A stretch of DNA of 11,687 bases, from positions 1-11,687 of the forward strand of contig JAEWKB010000311.1 of the NCBI GenBank assembly GCA_023386255.1. Reading direction: 5' to 3'. This DNA is from Bacteroidota bacterium (lineage in GTDB: Bacteria > Bacteroidota > Bacteroidia > Flavobacteriales > Flavobacteriaceae). Below the pieces are notes generated by a model. It saw nothing but the letters and a program-made list of their open reading frames with translations, had not been told where the DNA came from and ran no database searches. Numbering within the stretch: the stretch's first letter is position 1; every line of letters starts with the position of its first letter. The translations under genes and the position numbers were made by a program. Below, in pieces: positions 1-7,320 of this stretch.

Positions 1-292
1 CCACATCCCCCTCCTGCCCTACTGCTCCAATAATCAGGCATTCGCTCATAAACTTTCCAATTTGCTTTCGGGGAAAATTCACTACCGCAACTATTTGCCT
101 TCCTTTAAGCTCATCCTTAGTATAGCGTTTTGTAATTTGTGCTGATGATTTACGTACACCTATCGCCTCACCAAAATCAATTGTAAGCTGATACGCCGGC
201 TTGCGTGCTTCAGGAAAATCGTTAGCTTCTAATATGGTGCCTACACGCATTTCTACTTTCTCAAATTCTTCCCAGGATAATGTATTGTTCAT
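1..292 (-). CDS. csaA: CsaA-like tRNA-binding protein (3' end outside window)
   Basis: This frame is open from an ATG at 290-292 to the window edge, giving 97 codons without a stop. The protein is a small tRNA-binding-domain (OB-fold, EMAP/Trbp111-like) protein of the CsaA family. What shows this is the N-terminal EEFEKVEMRVGTI segment (residues 8-20), followed by a conserved block around residues 70-90 that contains VNFPRKQIGKFMSE. CsaA homodimers bind tRNA and have been described as export-related chaperones in Bacillus; the role in Bacteroidota is unproven. The usual family length is about 110 residues, so only the last strand or so is missing, and the end is cut by the window rather than broken. 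The gene is divergent from the thioredoxin-like gene, with 58 bp between the start codons. There is no clear Shine-Dalgarno sequence, as is normal for this phylum. Confidence 0.88.
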   Translation of the reverse strand, partial: MNNTLSWEEFEKVEMRVGTILEANDFPEARKPAYQLTIDFGEAIGVRKSSAQITKRYTKDELKGRQIVAVVNFPRKQIGKFMSECLIIGAVGQEGDV

Positions 293-326
293 TCGGTTAT
301 GGATTTGTTTATTTGTACTTTCTTTG

Positions 327-358
327 CTAATATAAATGTTTTAACCCGCCATGGCAAA
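327..358 (-). promoter_or_regulatory. Candidate csaA promoter (Bacteroidota type)
   Basis: Read on the minus strand, a TTTG (355-358) is followed after 20 bp by TATATTAG (327-334). This is one mismatch from the phylum consensus TAnnTTTG. It predicts a start near 320-323 and a leader of about 30 nt before csaA. The -33 element lies inside codons 2-3 of the divergent gene. It is a motif match only. Confidence 0.35.
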
Positions 359-908
359 CACACCATCAAATATGTTACCGCTTGGTACCGCAGCACCTGA
401 CTTTTATCTTAAGGATACTAATTCAAATTACAGTTATTCGTTCCGAGATTTAAAGGGAGAAAAGGGCACACTGGTAATGTTTATTTGTAACCACTGCCCT
501 TTTGTATTGCATGTTATGGAAGAGATAATCCGCATTGCGAACGACTACAGGGTGCAGGGCATTGGCATCATTGCCATAAGCAGCAACGACCCTGAACGCT
601 ACCCGCAGGATGCGCCGGAGAAGATGACCCAGTTTGCATTTGATAATAAGATGGATTTTCCTTACCTTTTTGATGCAACACAACAGGTAGCAAAAGCTTA
701 TGATGCTGCCTGTACTCCTGATTTCTACTTATTCGACAGCAATGACAGGTTAGTATACAGGGGCCAGCTGGATGATTCGCGCCCGGCCAATAACATACCG
801 CTTAGTGGCAGTGATTTGAGGAATGCTATTGACGGTATTTTATACAACAGGCCGATACCTCAAGATCAAAAGCCAAGTTTGGGGTGTGGGATCAAATGGA
901 AAAATTGA
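351..908 (+). CDS. Thioredoxin-family (peroxiredoxin-like, PRX_like1 type) protein
   Basis: This 185-residue protein has a thioredoxin fold of the AhpC/TSA-like branch often annotated simply as thioredoxin family protein. An N-terminal APDF segment (residues 15-18) is typical of the peroxiredoxin/TlpA superfamily. The redox site is C46-N-H-C49-P50, directly after the strand LVMFI. The cis-proline loop is C121-T-P123, followed by DFYLFD and RGQLDDSRP, and the C-terminal PSLGCGIKWK carries C179. These are signature segments of this subfamily. There is no signal peptide or lipobox, so it is probably cytoplasmic. The substrate is unknown; either thiol-disulfide exchange or peroxide reduction is possible. 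ATG 351 is chosen because it directly precedes the conserved N-terminus. The gene converges on the secreted-protein gene; I found no convincing terminator hairpin in the 73 bp between them. Confidence 0.9.
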   Translation: MANTPSNMLPLGTAAPDFYLKDTNSNYSYSFRDLKGEKGTLVMFICNHCPFVLHVMEEIIRIANDYRVQGIGIIAISSNDPERYPQDAPEKMTQFAFDNKMDFPYLFDATQQVAKAYDAACTPDFYLFDSNDRLVYRGQLDDSRPANNIPLSGSDLRNAIDGILYNRPIPQDQKPSLGCGIKWKN

Positions 909-981
909 TATCAATGTAACAATTGTTTACTATAGCAATTTCAGCATAAGTAATTAGCAAATGGGTACATTAATACATTAG

Positions 982-1524
982 TCACTCCCGCTCCAGCACT
1001 ACATCAATAGGCTTGTTCATTTTACGTCCAAACTTCACCGCTGCCTGCTGGCTTTCGTTGGAGCATAAAATGTACATGTTGAAGCTGTAAAGCGGGATAA
1101 TTGCGGTTTTAAATTTTCCGCCGTTATCATTACCGTCTATGTCCTCAATTTTTATTTGGAAGTTATCTGCAGGAAATGTATTAGCAACCGAAAGCAGGTA
1201 GTTATCTTTTGCAAAAGGGAAGAACCAGCGTTCCTTTGTGGCCGTGGCTCCATCAGCCAATTTCTTGTTGTCTTCGCCTATTTTATAGTTTAAAGAAAAC
1301 ACCAAAGGCTTGTTAGCATTTTTAAAACTGTAAACATTATTAATATTTAGCACTTCACGGCCCAGGCTGTCAACTACAGTAATCCGTAAATCCTTGATGT
1401 TTTCCTTTTTACCGGCCTCGTGTACATCAAGCACAATGTATGATGTAAAATCATACCCGCAGTGCATAACCTGAGCCCTGGCCGAAACAACAAATAACAA
1501 AACAAAAGCAGCAATAAGTCTCAT
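982..1524 (-). CDS. Small secreted protein of unknown function
   Basis: This predicts 180 residues. The start is set at ATG 1522-1524 because it begins a good Sec signal peptide (MRLIAAFVLLFVVSARA, likely cleaved before Q18). An upstream in-frame ATG at 1587 would place the start inside the upstream gene's terminator hairpin and before this gene's own promoter. There is no lipobox cysteine at the cleavage site, so the protein is probably periplasmic or exported rather than a lipoprotein. The mature part looks beta-rich, with alternating hydrophobic strands, a VDSLGREV stretch reminiscent of Ig-like or carboxypeptidase-regulatory-like folds, and a RWFFPFAKDNYLLSV segment. It has two cysteines, one near the mature N-terminus (MHCGYDF) and one near the C-terminus (YILCSNESQ), that could form a disulfide. 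I do not recognise the family. It is transcribed alone, between a terminator upstream and a convergent gene downstream. Confidence 0.8.
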   Translation of the reverse strand: MRLIAAFVLLFVVSARAQVMHCGYDFTSYIVLDVHEAGKKENIKDLRITVVDSLGREVLNINNVYSFKNANKPLVFSLNYKIGEDNKKLADGATATKERWFFPFAKDNYLLSVANTFPADNFQIKIEDIDGNDNGGKFKTAIIPLYSFNMYILCSNESQQAAVKFGRKMNKPIDVVLERE

Positions 1525-1529
1525 AGTTA

Positions 1530-1560
1530 CAAAAGTAAGGGTATGGCAACTACTTTCAAA
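1530..1560 (-). promoter_or_regulatory. Consensus Bacteroidota promoter, near-leaderless start
   Basis: On the minus strand TTTG (1557-1560), a 19 bp spacer and TACTTTTG (1530-1537) match the Flavobacterium/Bacteroides consensus TTTG-N(17-23)-TAnnTTTG at every fixed position. The usual distance from the -7 box puts transcription start at about 1524-1527, essentially on the ATG at 1524. The transcript of the downstream secreted-protein gene should therefore have almost no leader. It is the best promoter match seen in this window. Confidence 0.7.
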
Positions 1561-1567
1561 ATCTGTT

Positions 1568-1600
1568 CCAAATAAAAAGAGCTGCACTTAGCAGCTCTTT
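1568..1600 (-). terminator. Intrinsic terminator of the cyclophilin-FKBP gene
   Basis: A perfect 10 bp stem, AAAGAGCTGC (1576-1585) and GCAGCTCTTT (1591-1600), encloses a 5-nt loop. In the minus direction it is followed by a T-rich run (TTTTTATTT). It lies about 30 nt after the TAG stop of the PPIase gene and ends just before the promoter of the next minus-strand gene. Confidence 0.85.
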
Positions 1601-1630
1601 ATCTTAATACTTTATTCTCTGTGCTTAATA

Positions 1631-2563
1631 CTATCTCACATCCATCAGTTCTACATCAAATATAAGTGTAGCATCAGGAGGTATCACACCACCTGCTCCA
1701 TTTGATCCATAACCCAAATGTGAAGGTATAACGAAACGTGCCTTATCTCCTACCTGAAGCAGGCCTATACCCTCATCCCAACCTTCAATAACATGGCCTT
1801 TACCAAGAGGGAAGTCAATAGGTTGCTTTCTTTTATATGAAGAATCAAACACCTGCCCATTCTCCAGTGAGCCGGTATAGTGCACTGATACTGTGCGCCC
1901 CTTTTCAGCTTTTTTACCGTTTCCTTTCTGGATTATTTTATAACGCAGCCCGCTCTCGGTCTTATCAAAACCTGCAGCCAGTTTTTCCATCTTCTCCTCT
2001 GCCAGCCTCTTCTGTTCAGCAATTCTTTTTTCACGTGAGCCTTCAAAAGTACGGAATGCTTCAATAGCATTCCATTTCTTAGCTTCATCGCCTTCACGTA
2101 TAATTTCTACACTATCAATTTTATCGCCCTGCTGTATGGCATCAACCACATCCTGCCCTTCAACTACATGGCCAAAAACAGTGTGCTTGTTATCAAGCCA
2201 CGGCGTTTCAACATGGGTTATAAAGAACTGCGAACCGTTAGTACCTGGGCCTGCATTAGCCATTGAAAGTACTCCGGGGCCGCTGTGCTTTAAATCCGGA
2301 TGGAATTCATCATCAAAGTTATAGCCCGGGCCGCCGGCGCCGCTTCCCTGAGGGCAGCCTCCCTGAATCATAAAATCAGGTATAACACGGTGAAATTTCA
2401 GTCCATCATAATACGGCTTACCTTGCGGTTTTTCACTGTTCTCAAGGTTACCTTCGGCAAGGCCAACAAAGTTACCTACCGTACCTGGTGTTTTATCGTG
2501 TGTCAGCTTTACAAGGATAGCTCCTTTAGCTGTATTAAATTTGGCGTAGATTCCGTTTTCCAT
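1631..2563 (-). CDS. Dual peptidyl-prolyl isomerase: cyclophilin-FKBP fusion
   Basis: This 310-residue protein catalyses cis-trans isomerisation of X-Pro bonds and has two unrelated PPIase domains. The cyclophilin domain (about 4-155) has F57-H58-R59, FMIQGG (64-69), [16 protein letters not shown] (101-116), W122 and H127, matching the CypA active-site set including the catalytic arginine. A charged helical linker (about 165-195, rich in E/K/R) leads to an FKBP domain (about 205-310) with Y229, F239-D240, V258-I259, W262, Y285 and F302, all FK506-pocket positions. Both sites therefore look active. There is no signal peptide, so it should act in the cytoplasm. ATG 2563 is chosen because it begins the cyclophilin fold; the frame stays open upstream to 3115 only as the antisense of the DUF1569 gene. 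Such dual-family immunophilins have been described in flavobacteria. The gene has its own terminator. Confidence 0.95.
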   Translation of the reverse strand: MENGIYAKFNTAKGAILVKLTHDKTPGTVGNFVGLAEGNLENSEKPQGKPYYDGLKFHRVIPDFMIQGGCPQGSGAGGPGYNFDDEFHPDLKHSGPGVLSMANAGPGTNGSQFFITHVETPWLDNKHTVFGHVVEGQDVVDAIQQGDKIDSVEIIREGDEAKKWNAIEAFRTFEGSREKRIAEQKRLAEEKMEKLAAGFDKTESGLRYKIIQKGNGKKAEKGRTVSVHYTGSLENGQVFDSSYKRKQPIDFPLGKGHVIEGWDEGIGLLQVGDKARFVIPSHLGYGSNGAGGVIPPDATLIFDVELMDVR

Positions 2564-2589
2564 CTTATTGTTTATTGTTTTAAGAATGC

Positions 2590-2597
2590 CAAATTTA
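2590..2597 (-). promoter_or_regulatory. Candidate -7 element for the PPIase gene
   Basis: TAAATTTG on the minus strand matches TAnnTTTG exactly and lies 26 bp before the ATG at 2563, giving a predicted leader of about 20 nt. I see no TTG or TTTG at the expected -33 distance, so this is half a promoter by sequence. Confidence 0.35.
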
Positions 2598-2636
2598 CAA
2601 ATTAATTTCCTACTGGTACTGTCATTATATTCATAA

Positions 2637-2662
2637 CTTAAACCTAAAATTTGAGGCTTAAG
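2637..2662. repeat. Imperfect inverted repeat between divergent genes
   Basis: CTTAAACCT (2637-2645) and AGGCTTAAG (2654-2662) pair at 8 of 9 positions across an 8-nt spacer. The repeat sits midway in the 151 bp AT-rich spacer between the PPIase gene and the DUF1569 gene. It has no T-run and faces no upstream gene end, so it does not look like a terminator; it could be an operator. An AT-rich background makes chance repeats likely. Confidence 0.3.
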
Positions 2663-2714
2663 AATACTTAAATTTCTACTTGTAATTCGTACTTTTACTA
2701 CAAAATTATTATAA

Positions 2715-3164
2715 ATGGAAAGTTTATTTGACCCGCAAGGGAACAGGAATATTATAAACCGTATTGAGCAGCTTACTCCCATAACCCTATCCCAATGGGG
2801 AAAAATGACCGTAAGCCAGATGCTTGAGCATTGCCAGCAGCCCATAAAAGTGCCTTTGGGCATGTTAAACCTTAAGCCCAACTGGCTGAGTTTCTTTTTT
2901 GGCAAAACGGTAAAAAAGCAAATGCTGTCGCAAAACACTTTTAAGAAAGACCTGCCTACGGTAAAGGAGTTCCGAATACAGCGCGAGCCAAAGTTTGATG
3001 TGGCGCAAAAAGAACTGATTGAACTGATAGAACGCTTTGCAAAAGAAGGACATGCTGCAATAAAAGTTACAAAACACCCGTTTTTTGGTGAAATGACACT
3101 TGAAGAGTGGGACATACTGCAGTGGAAGCATTTAGATCATCACCTACGTCAATTCGGCGTATAA
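2715..3164 (+). CDS. DUF1569 / DinB-fold protein
   Basis: This 149-residue protein is predicted to be all helical and belongs to the DinB/YfiT-like four-helix superfamily in its DUF1569 branch. The visible signature is [13 protein letters not shown] (residues 28-40), which carries H39, and a C-terminal [10 protein letters not shown] with H139, H142 and H143. Together these give the three-histidine metal site expected of the superfamily. The [21 protein letters not shown] segment before the last helix is also typical. The protein is probably a cytoplasmic metalloprotein. Related superfamily members include bacillithiol- and mycothiol-dependent transferases, but no substrate can be assigned here. 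It has no signal peptide. The gene is divergent from the PPIase gene and convergent with the TPR gene, so it is monocistronic, and its transcription ends at the shared hairpin just after its stop. Confidence 0.85.
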   Translation: MESLFDPQGNRNIINRIEQLTPITLSQWGKMTVSQMLEHCQQPIKVPLGMLNLKPNWLSFFFGKTVKKQMLSQNTFKKDLPTVKEFRIQREPKFDVAQKELIELIERFAKEGHAAIKVTKHPFFGEMTLEEWDILQWKHLDHHLRQFGV

Positions 3165-3198
3165 AAAAAGCCCTGCTGGTTGCAGGGCTTGTCTATTT
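3161..3198. terminator. Bidirectional terminator between convergent genes
   Basis: AAGCCCTGC (3168-3176) and GCAGGGCTT (3182-3190) form a perfect 9 bp stem with a 5-nt loop. On the minus strand it is followed by a run of T (from the A7 at 3163-3169), making a strong terminator for the gyrA-TPR unit. On the plus strand the trailing TTGTCTATTTATT is only moderately T-rich but may serve the DUF1569 gene, whose stop codon (3162-3164) lies just before the stem. Confidence 0.85.
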
Positions 3199-3213
3199 AT
3201 TGTGAGGCTTATA

Positions 3214-4491
3214 TTATTTAAGCCTGGCTTTTAAGGCTTTTGCTTCGGCCTGGCGATCCAGTGCCTGGTAAATGCCTGCAAGCATGCCAATGGCATATTC
3301 ATTTTCAGGCTCCTTTTTCAAGGCAGTTTCAAAATAAGGTATTGCTTTTTTAAACATGTCATCCCTTTGCTTTTTAAGCTCGTCATAACGCTTGTTATCT
3401 TTAGCGCTGGTACCAAGGCTGTTCATTTCAGTTACAAGCTTCTTTTCGCCTTCAAGCAGTAATGAGCCCATGTTGATGTTGGCATTAACATGATTCGGAT
3501 TAATAGCAAGTGCCTTCTCATAATGCTTAATTGCTTCGGCAGAGTTAGTTTTAGACGTTACCACACCAAGGTTATAAAACAAATCAGCATTATTAGGGTT
3601 CTTCTGCGTAGCCTCGCTTATAAGCTTCTTGTATGTTTCCATATCATTAGCTTTAAGGTAAAGGTCAGCTTCAGCAGTTAAAAGGTTTACATCGCCCGGA
3701 TTGGCCTTTCTTGCATTTACAAAAGCTTCTTTGGCTTTGGCGTCTTCGCCTTTAAACTGGTATATTAATGCAATGTTCTTAACAATTTCACCCTTAACAG
3801 ATGGTAATATCTCATCTTTAGGGCTTGCATAAAGCTTCTGCTGAACAGCAAGATCCCTTGTTTGTTTATTCGGGAAATATTCAACTTTATTATCTTTAAC
3901 ATTAACAGCTGAATATACAGTACCTACACCGGTATAACCAATCCTGTCAAGTTCCAGGTAATGTTTCAGTGCATTGTCATAATCCTGTGAGTTAACCGCA
4001 GAAGCCGCAGCATTGTACAAATTAGCAGGGTCTTTAGGATCAATCCTGTAAGCTATAGCATAAAGAGTTCCGGCTTCTTTGAACATTTTTTGCTGGCCCA
4101 GTTGCTGCGCAAAAGTCATTAACTGAGTTTTAAGTTCAGGATAAATTTCTTCCTGTATTTCCTTAGTATGATTTTTTTTGCCGCTTTTTTCAAGCTCAAG
4201 CACCTGCTCATAATATTTTATAGCATTTTCTAAACCAGACATTTTTTTATTGACCATTGCATCATAAAGAGCATAATTAGCAGCATAATAGTAATAATCT
4301 GCTTTTTGCTCGTTGGTCATGCTTGCCTCCATAGAGGCAACTTTATCAAGAAGCTCTTTGGTTTTAGTTATGTCAGCCTCTGTAGGCTGTGTCTCTTTTT
4401 CATATAGTCTCTTCAGTGCCTTCAGTTCGTCCTTTTGTGCTGATGCACTAAGAGCTACAAGAAGCGCAGCTGCAATAGCATACTTTTTCAT
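3214..4491 (-). CDS. Secreted tetratricopeptide-repeat protein
   Basis: This 425-residue protein has an N-terminal Sec signal peptide (residues 1-18, MKKYAIAAALLVALSASA, cleaved before Q19) and no lipobox, which places it in the periplasm. The rest is helical. TPR-like pairs are visible around residues 85-105 (AIKYYEQVLELE), 135-185 (ending YDNALKHYLELDRIG), 235-345 (with NADLFYNLGVV and AIKHYEKALAINPNHVNANINMG) and 385-425 (AIPYFETALKKEPENEYAIGMLAGIYQ). TPR arrays are protein-protein interaction scaffolds; no catalytic domain is present and no partner can be named. It starts 15 bp after the gyrA stop codon on the same strand, with no room for a separate consensus promoter, so the two genes are probably cotranscribed. 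The unit ends at the hairpin at 3168-3190. A link with gyrase itself is unlikely because the two proteins are in different compartments; sharing of growth-rate control is a more modest guess. Confidence 0.9.
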   Translation of the reverse strand: MKKYAIAAALLVALSASAQKDELKALKRLYEKETQPTEADITKTKELLDKVASMEASMTNEQKADYYYYAANYALYDAMVNKKMSGLENAIKYYEQVLELEKSGKKNHTKEIQEEIYPELKTQLMTFAQQLGQQKMFKEAGTLYAIAYRIDPKDPANLYNAAASAVNSQDYDNALKHYLELDRIGYTGVGTVYSAVNVKDNKVEYFPNKQTRDLAVQQKLYASPKDEILPSVKGEIVKNIALIYQFKGEDAKAKEAFVNARKANPGDVNLLTAEADLYLKANDMETYKKLISEATQKNPNNADLFYNLGVVTSKTNSAEAIKHYEKALAINPNHVNANINMGSLLLEGEKKLVTEMNSLGTSAKDNKRYDELKKQRDDMFKKAIPYFETALKKEPENEYAIGMLAGIYQALDRQAEAKALKARLK

Positions 4492-4506
4492 ATTATAAAA
4501 AATTTA

Positions 4507-7062
4507 TTATTCCTCGTTTTGTTCTTCAACAGCATAACCCTCATCCTGTGTTATATAACCTGTAACACCATTTTCAGCATCCTGGTGTTCTATTATTTCT
4601 TCAATAGCTTCCTCAACCGCTTCTTCTTCACGCATTACTTTAGTTACAGCAGCAATCGAGTCATTTCCTTTAATGTTGATAAGGCGTACACCCTGTGTGG
4701 CACGGCCCATAACACGAAGGTCTGATACTTCCATCCTTATAGTTAAGCCCGACTTATTAATGATCATAAGGTCATCTGTATCGGTAACGTTATTAATAGA
4801 TACAAGTTTACCTGTTTTCTCCGTAATATTAAGGGTCTTTACACCTTTACCGCCACGGTTGGTAATCCTGTAATCTTCCAGTGCAGAACGCTTGCCGTAA
4901 CCATTTTCAGATACTACAAGAATGTCACTTTCCATATCATTAACAGAAACCATGCCGATTACCTCATCATTATCATCCTGAAGCGTAATTCCGCGTACTC
5001 CCGAGGCGCTGCGGCCCATTGGGCGGGTCTTACCTTCTTCAAAACGAACCAGTTTACCTGATTTAACCGCTATGAGTACCTGGCTTTCGCCTGTGGTCAA
5101 TTTGGCCTCAAGCAGTTCATCATCCTCACGTATAGTGATGGCATTAATACCGTTTAACCTTGGGCGGGAATATTGCTCCAGCAACGTTTTCTTCACGATA
5201 CCTTTTTTGGTAGCCATGATAACGTAGTGGCTGTTAATGTACTCGTCATTCTTAAGGTCCTGCGTACATATAAACGCCTTAACCTTATCATCATTCTCTA
5301 TATTAATAAGGTTTTGTATAGCACGGCCTTTGCTGGTTTTGCTGCCTTCAGGTATTTCATAAACCCTCATCCAGAAACACTTGCCTTTTTGGGTAAAGAA
5401 CAGCATGTACTGATGGTTTGTAGCCACGAACAGATGCTCAAGGAAGTCCTGGTCACGTGTTGCCACACCTTTCTGGCCTACACCTCCCCTGTTTTGGGTT
5501 TTATATTCTGATAGCGGCGTACGCTTAATATAACCTGCATGCGATATAGTGATAACCACATTCTCATCAGCAATAAGGTCTTCAATACTTACATCGCCGC
5601 CTGAATATTCAATTTGAGAGCGGCGTGGATCACCATATTTGTCGCGTATCTCTACAAGCTCTTCCTTAATAAGCTGCATCCTCAGGTCTTTGCTTTCCAA
5701 AAGCGCCTTTAATTCAGCAATCAGCTTCATGATGTCTTCATATTCTGCCCTTAGCTTGTCCTGCTCAAGGCCGGTAAGCTGCCTTAAACGCATCTCAACA
5801 ATAGCACGGGCCTGTATTTCAGAAAGTTTAAAGCGCTCGATTAAGTTATTACGCGCTTCCTCTCCGTCTTTTGAGGCACGGATGATGCGGATAACCTCAT
5901 CAATATTATCCGAAGCAATAATCAACCCTTCTAATATGTGTGCCCTTTCCTCAGCTTTGCGCAGGTCAAATTTCGTCCTGCGTACAACCACATCGTGCCT
6001 GTGCTCTACAAAATAGTGTATCAGGTCTTTAAGGTTCAACATCTCGGGGCGGCCATTTACAAGCGCAATATTGTTTACGCTGAATGAGGACTGGAGCTGC
6101 GTATATTTATAAAGTGTATTAAGTACTACATTTGGCACCGCCTCACGCTTCAGGATATACACAATACGCATACCGTTCCTGTCCGATTCATCACGGATAT
6201 TCGCAATACCCTCTATTTTCTTTTCGTTTACCAGCTCGGCTGTACGCTTAATCATTTCAGCCTTATTTACCTGGTAAGGTATCTCGGTTACTATGATAGA
6301 CTCACGCCCGTCAACCTCTTCAAAATTGGCTTTCGCACGCATTACTACCCTGCCTCGGCCGGTCTTGAAAGCTTCGCGCACACCTTCATAACCATAAATA
6401 ACACCTCCTGTAGGGAAATCAGGAGCCTTAATATGGTTCATTAGCTCATCAATTTCAATATCTGTATTATCAATATAAGCCAGTGTACCGTTCACTACCT
6501 CTGTAAGGTTGTGGGGCGGCATGTTGGTAGCCATACCTACTGCAATACCCGAAGCGCCGTTAACCAAAAGGTTAGGCACGCGCGTTGGCATAACTGTAGG
6601 CTCCTGAAGGGTATCATCAAAGTTCAGCTGGAAATCTACGGTCTCTTTATCAAGGTCGGCCATAATATCCTCCGATATCTTTTGAAGCCTTGCCTCGGTA
6701 TAACGCATTGCCGCCGGGCTGTCTCCGTCAATAGAACCAAAGTTACCCTGCCCGTCAACAAGCAGGTAGCGAAGGCTCCAGTCCTGCGCCATACGTACCA
6801 TGGCATCATATACTGATGAGTCTCCGTGAGGGTGATACTTACCTAAAACCTCACCTACAATCCTTGCTGATTTTTTATGGGCCCTGTTTGCAAGCACCCC
6901 CAATTCATACATTCCGTAAAGTACTCTCCTGTGTACCGGTTTCAAGCCATCTCTAACATCCGGCAGCGCCCTGGACACGATTACCGACATCGAATAATCA
7001 ATGTAGGCAGATTTCATCTGGTCCTCGATGTTAATAGGAATTAACTTTTCTCCTTCAGACAT
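4507..7062 (-). CDS. gyrA: DNA gyrase subunit A
   Basis: This is the 851-residue breakage-reunion subunit of DNA gyrase, which with GyrB introduces negative supercoils using ATP. The N-terminal winged-helix/tower region (about 10-490) contains the QRDR motif [10 protein letters not shown] (77-86) and the catalytic R120-Y121 in [10 protein letters not shown]82 and D86, equivalent to E. coli S83 and D87, are the quinolone-susceptible residues. The C-terminal beta-pinwheel (about 495-810) has a variant GyrA-box Q523-N-R-G-G-V-G529 and a related TNRGGKG at 734-740. This supports gyrase rather than topoisomerase IV. The last 41 residues (811-851) form a very acidic tail with 16 D/E. The start ATG 7062 directly precedes the conserved N-terminus. 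The gene is first in a unit with the TPR gene and divergent from clpC. Confidence 0.97.
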   Translation of the reverse strand: MSEGEKLIPINIEDQMKSAYIDYSMSVIVSRALPDVRDGLKPVHRRVLYGMYELGVLANRAHKKSARIVGEVLGKYHPHGDSSVYDAMVRMAQDWSLRYLLVDGQGNFGSIDGDSPAAMRYTEARLQKISEDIMADLDKETVDFQLNFDDTLQEPTVMPTRVPNLLVNGASGIAVGMATNMPPHNLTEVVNGTLAYIDNTDIEIDELMNHIKAPDFPTGGVIYGYEGVREAFKTGRGRVVMRAKANFEEVDGRESIIVTEIPYQVNKAEMIKRTAELVNEKKIEGIANIRDESDRNGMRIVYILKREAVPNVVLNTLYKYTQLQSSFSVNNIALVNGRPEMLNLKDLIHYFVEHRHDVVVRRTKFDLRKAEERAHILEGLIIASDNIDEVIRIIRASKDGEEARNNLIERFKLSEIQARAIVEMRLRQLTGLEQDKLRAEYEDIMKLIAELKALLESKDLRMQLIKEELVEIRDKYGDPRRSQIEYSGGDVSIEDLIADENVVITISHAGYIKRTPLSEYKTQNRGGVGQKGVATRDQDFLEHLFVATNHQYMLFFTQKGKCFWMRVYEIPEGSKTSKGRAIQNLINIENDDKVKAFICTQDLKNDEYINSHYVIMATKKGIVKKTLLEQYSRPRLNGINAITIREDDELLEAKLTTGESQVLIAVKSGKLVRFEEGKTRPMGRSASGVRGITLQDDNDEVIGMVSVNDMESDILVVSENGYGKRSALEDYRITNRGGKGVKTLNITEKTGKLVSINNVTDTDDLMIINKSGLTIRMEVSDLRVMGRATQGVRLINIKGNDSIAAVTKVMREEEAVEEAIEEIIEHQDAENGVTGYITQDEGYAVEEQNEE

Positions 7063-7102
7063 AAGCAGTTATATTAAATATTTAATTTAGTTACAAAACG
7101 TG

Positions 7103-7132
7103 CCAATATACGTAATTTAATCAGCATAGAAA
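7103..7132 (-). promoter_or_regulatory. Weak candidate gyrA promoter
   Basis: On the minus strand TTTC (7129-7132), 18 bp and TATATTGG (7103-7110) match the Bacteroidota promoter consensus with one mismatch in each box. The predicted leader is about 35-40 nt. Between it and the gyrA start lies a perfect AT-only palindrome (7073-7086, ATTAAATATTTAAT). The match is weak in a very AT-rich spacer. Confidence 0.25.
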
Positions 7133-7246
7133 TAATGAATAACTAAAAAAATTTAGGTTTTATTAACAGCTTTCACGGCTATATCTTGATAAACTAATCT
7201 TAAAAGTTTTTACCGATTGGGATTTTTTTTGTCACTTAGCTGTCAG

Positions 7247-7271
7247 TACCTGTAACGAGGTATGATTTTTG
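7247..7271 (+). promoter_or_regulatory. Possible clpC control region: short inverted repeat and -7-like box
   Basis: TACCT (7247-7251) and AGGTA (7258-7262) form a 5 bp inverted repeat with a 6-nt spacer. Two bases later GATTTTTG (7264-7271) is one mismatch from TAnnTTTG, with ATG about 50 bp downstream. No -33 TTTG lies at the right distance. Neither the CIRCE (HrcA) nor the CtsR operator pattern is present. The rest of the 258 bp gyrA-clpC spacer shows no ORF or RNA gene that I can support. Confidence 0.22.
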
Positions 7272-7320
7272 TAAAAATCTATTTAAATAATTAAATTTAC
7301 AGTATCAAATTCAGAATATA

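Noticed and set aside
909..981. Terminator between the convergent thioredoxin-like and secreted-protein genes
   Set aside because: Only 4-5 bp A/T stems can be drawn, without a T-run, so no terminator can be supported.
1525..1587. Longer N-terminus of the secreted protein from ATG 1587
   Set aside because: This segment contains the upstream gene's terminator hairpin and the gene's own promoter, and would bury the signal peptide.
2564..3115. Open frame extending the cyclophilin-FKBP protein by 184 residues upstream
   Set aside because: The extension crosses an AT-rich spacer and then is antisense to the DUF1569 gene, has no domain character, and lies before the natural cyclophilin start and its candidate -7 box.
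7073..7086. Perfect AT-only palindrome ATTAAATATTTAAT upstream of gyrA
   Set aside because: In such an AT-rich spacer a 14 bp A/T palindrome is weak evidence, and it matches no operator I know.
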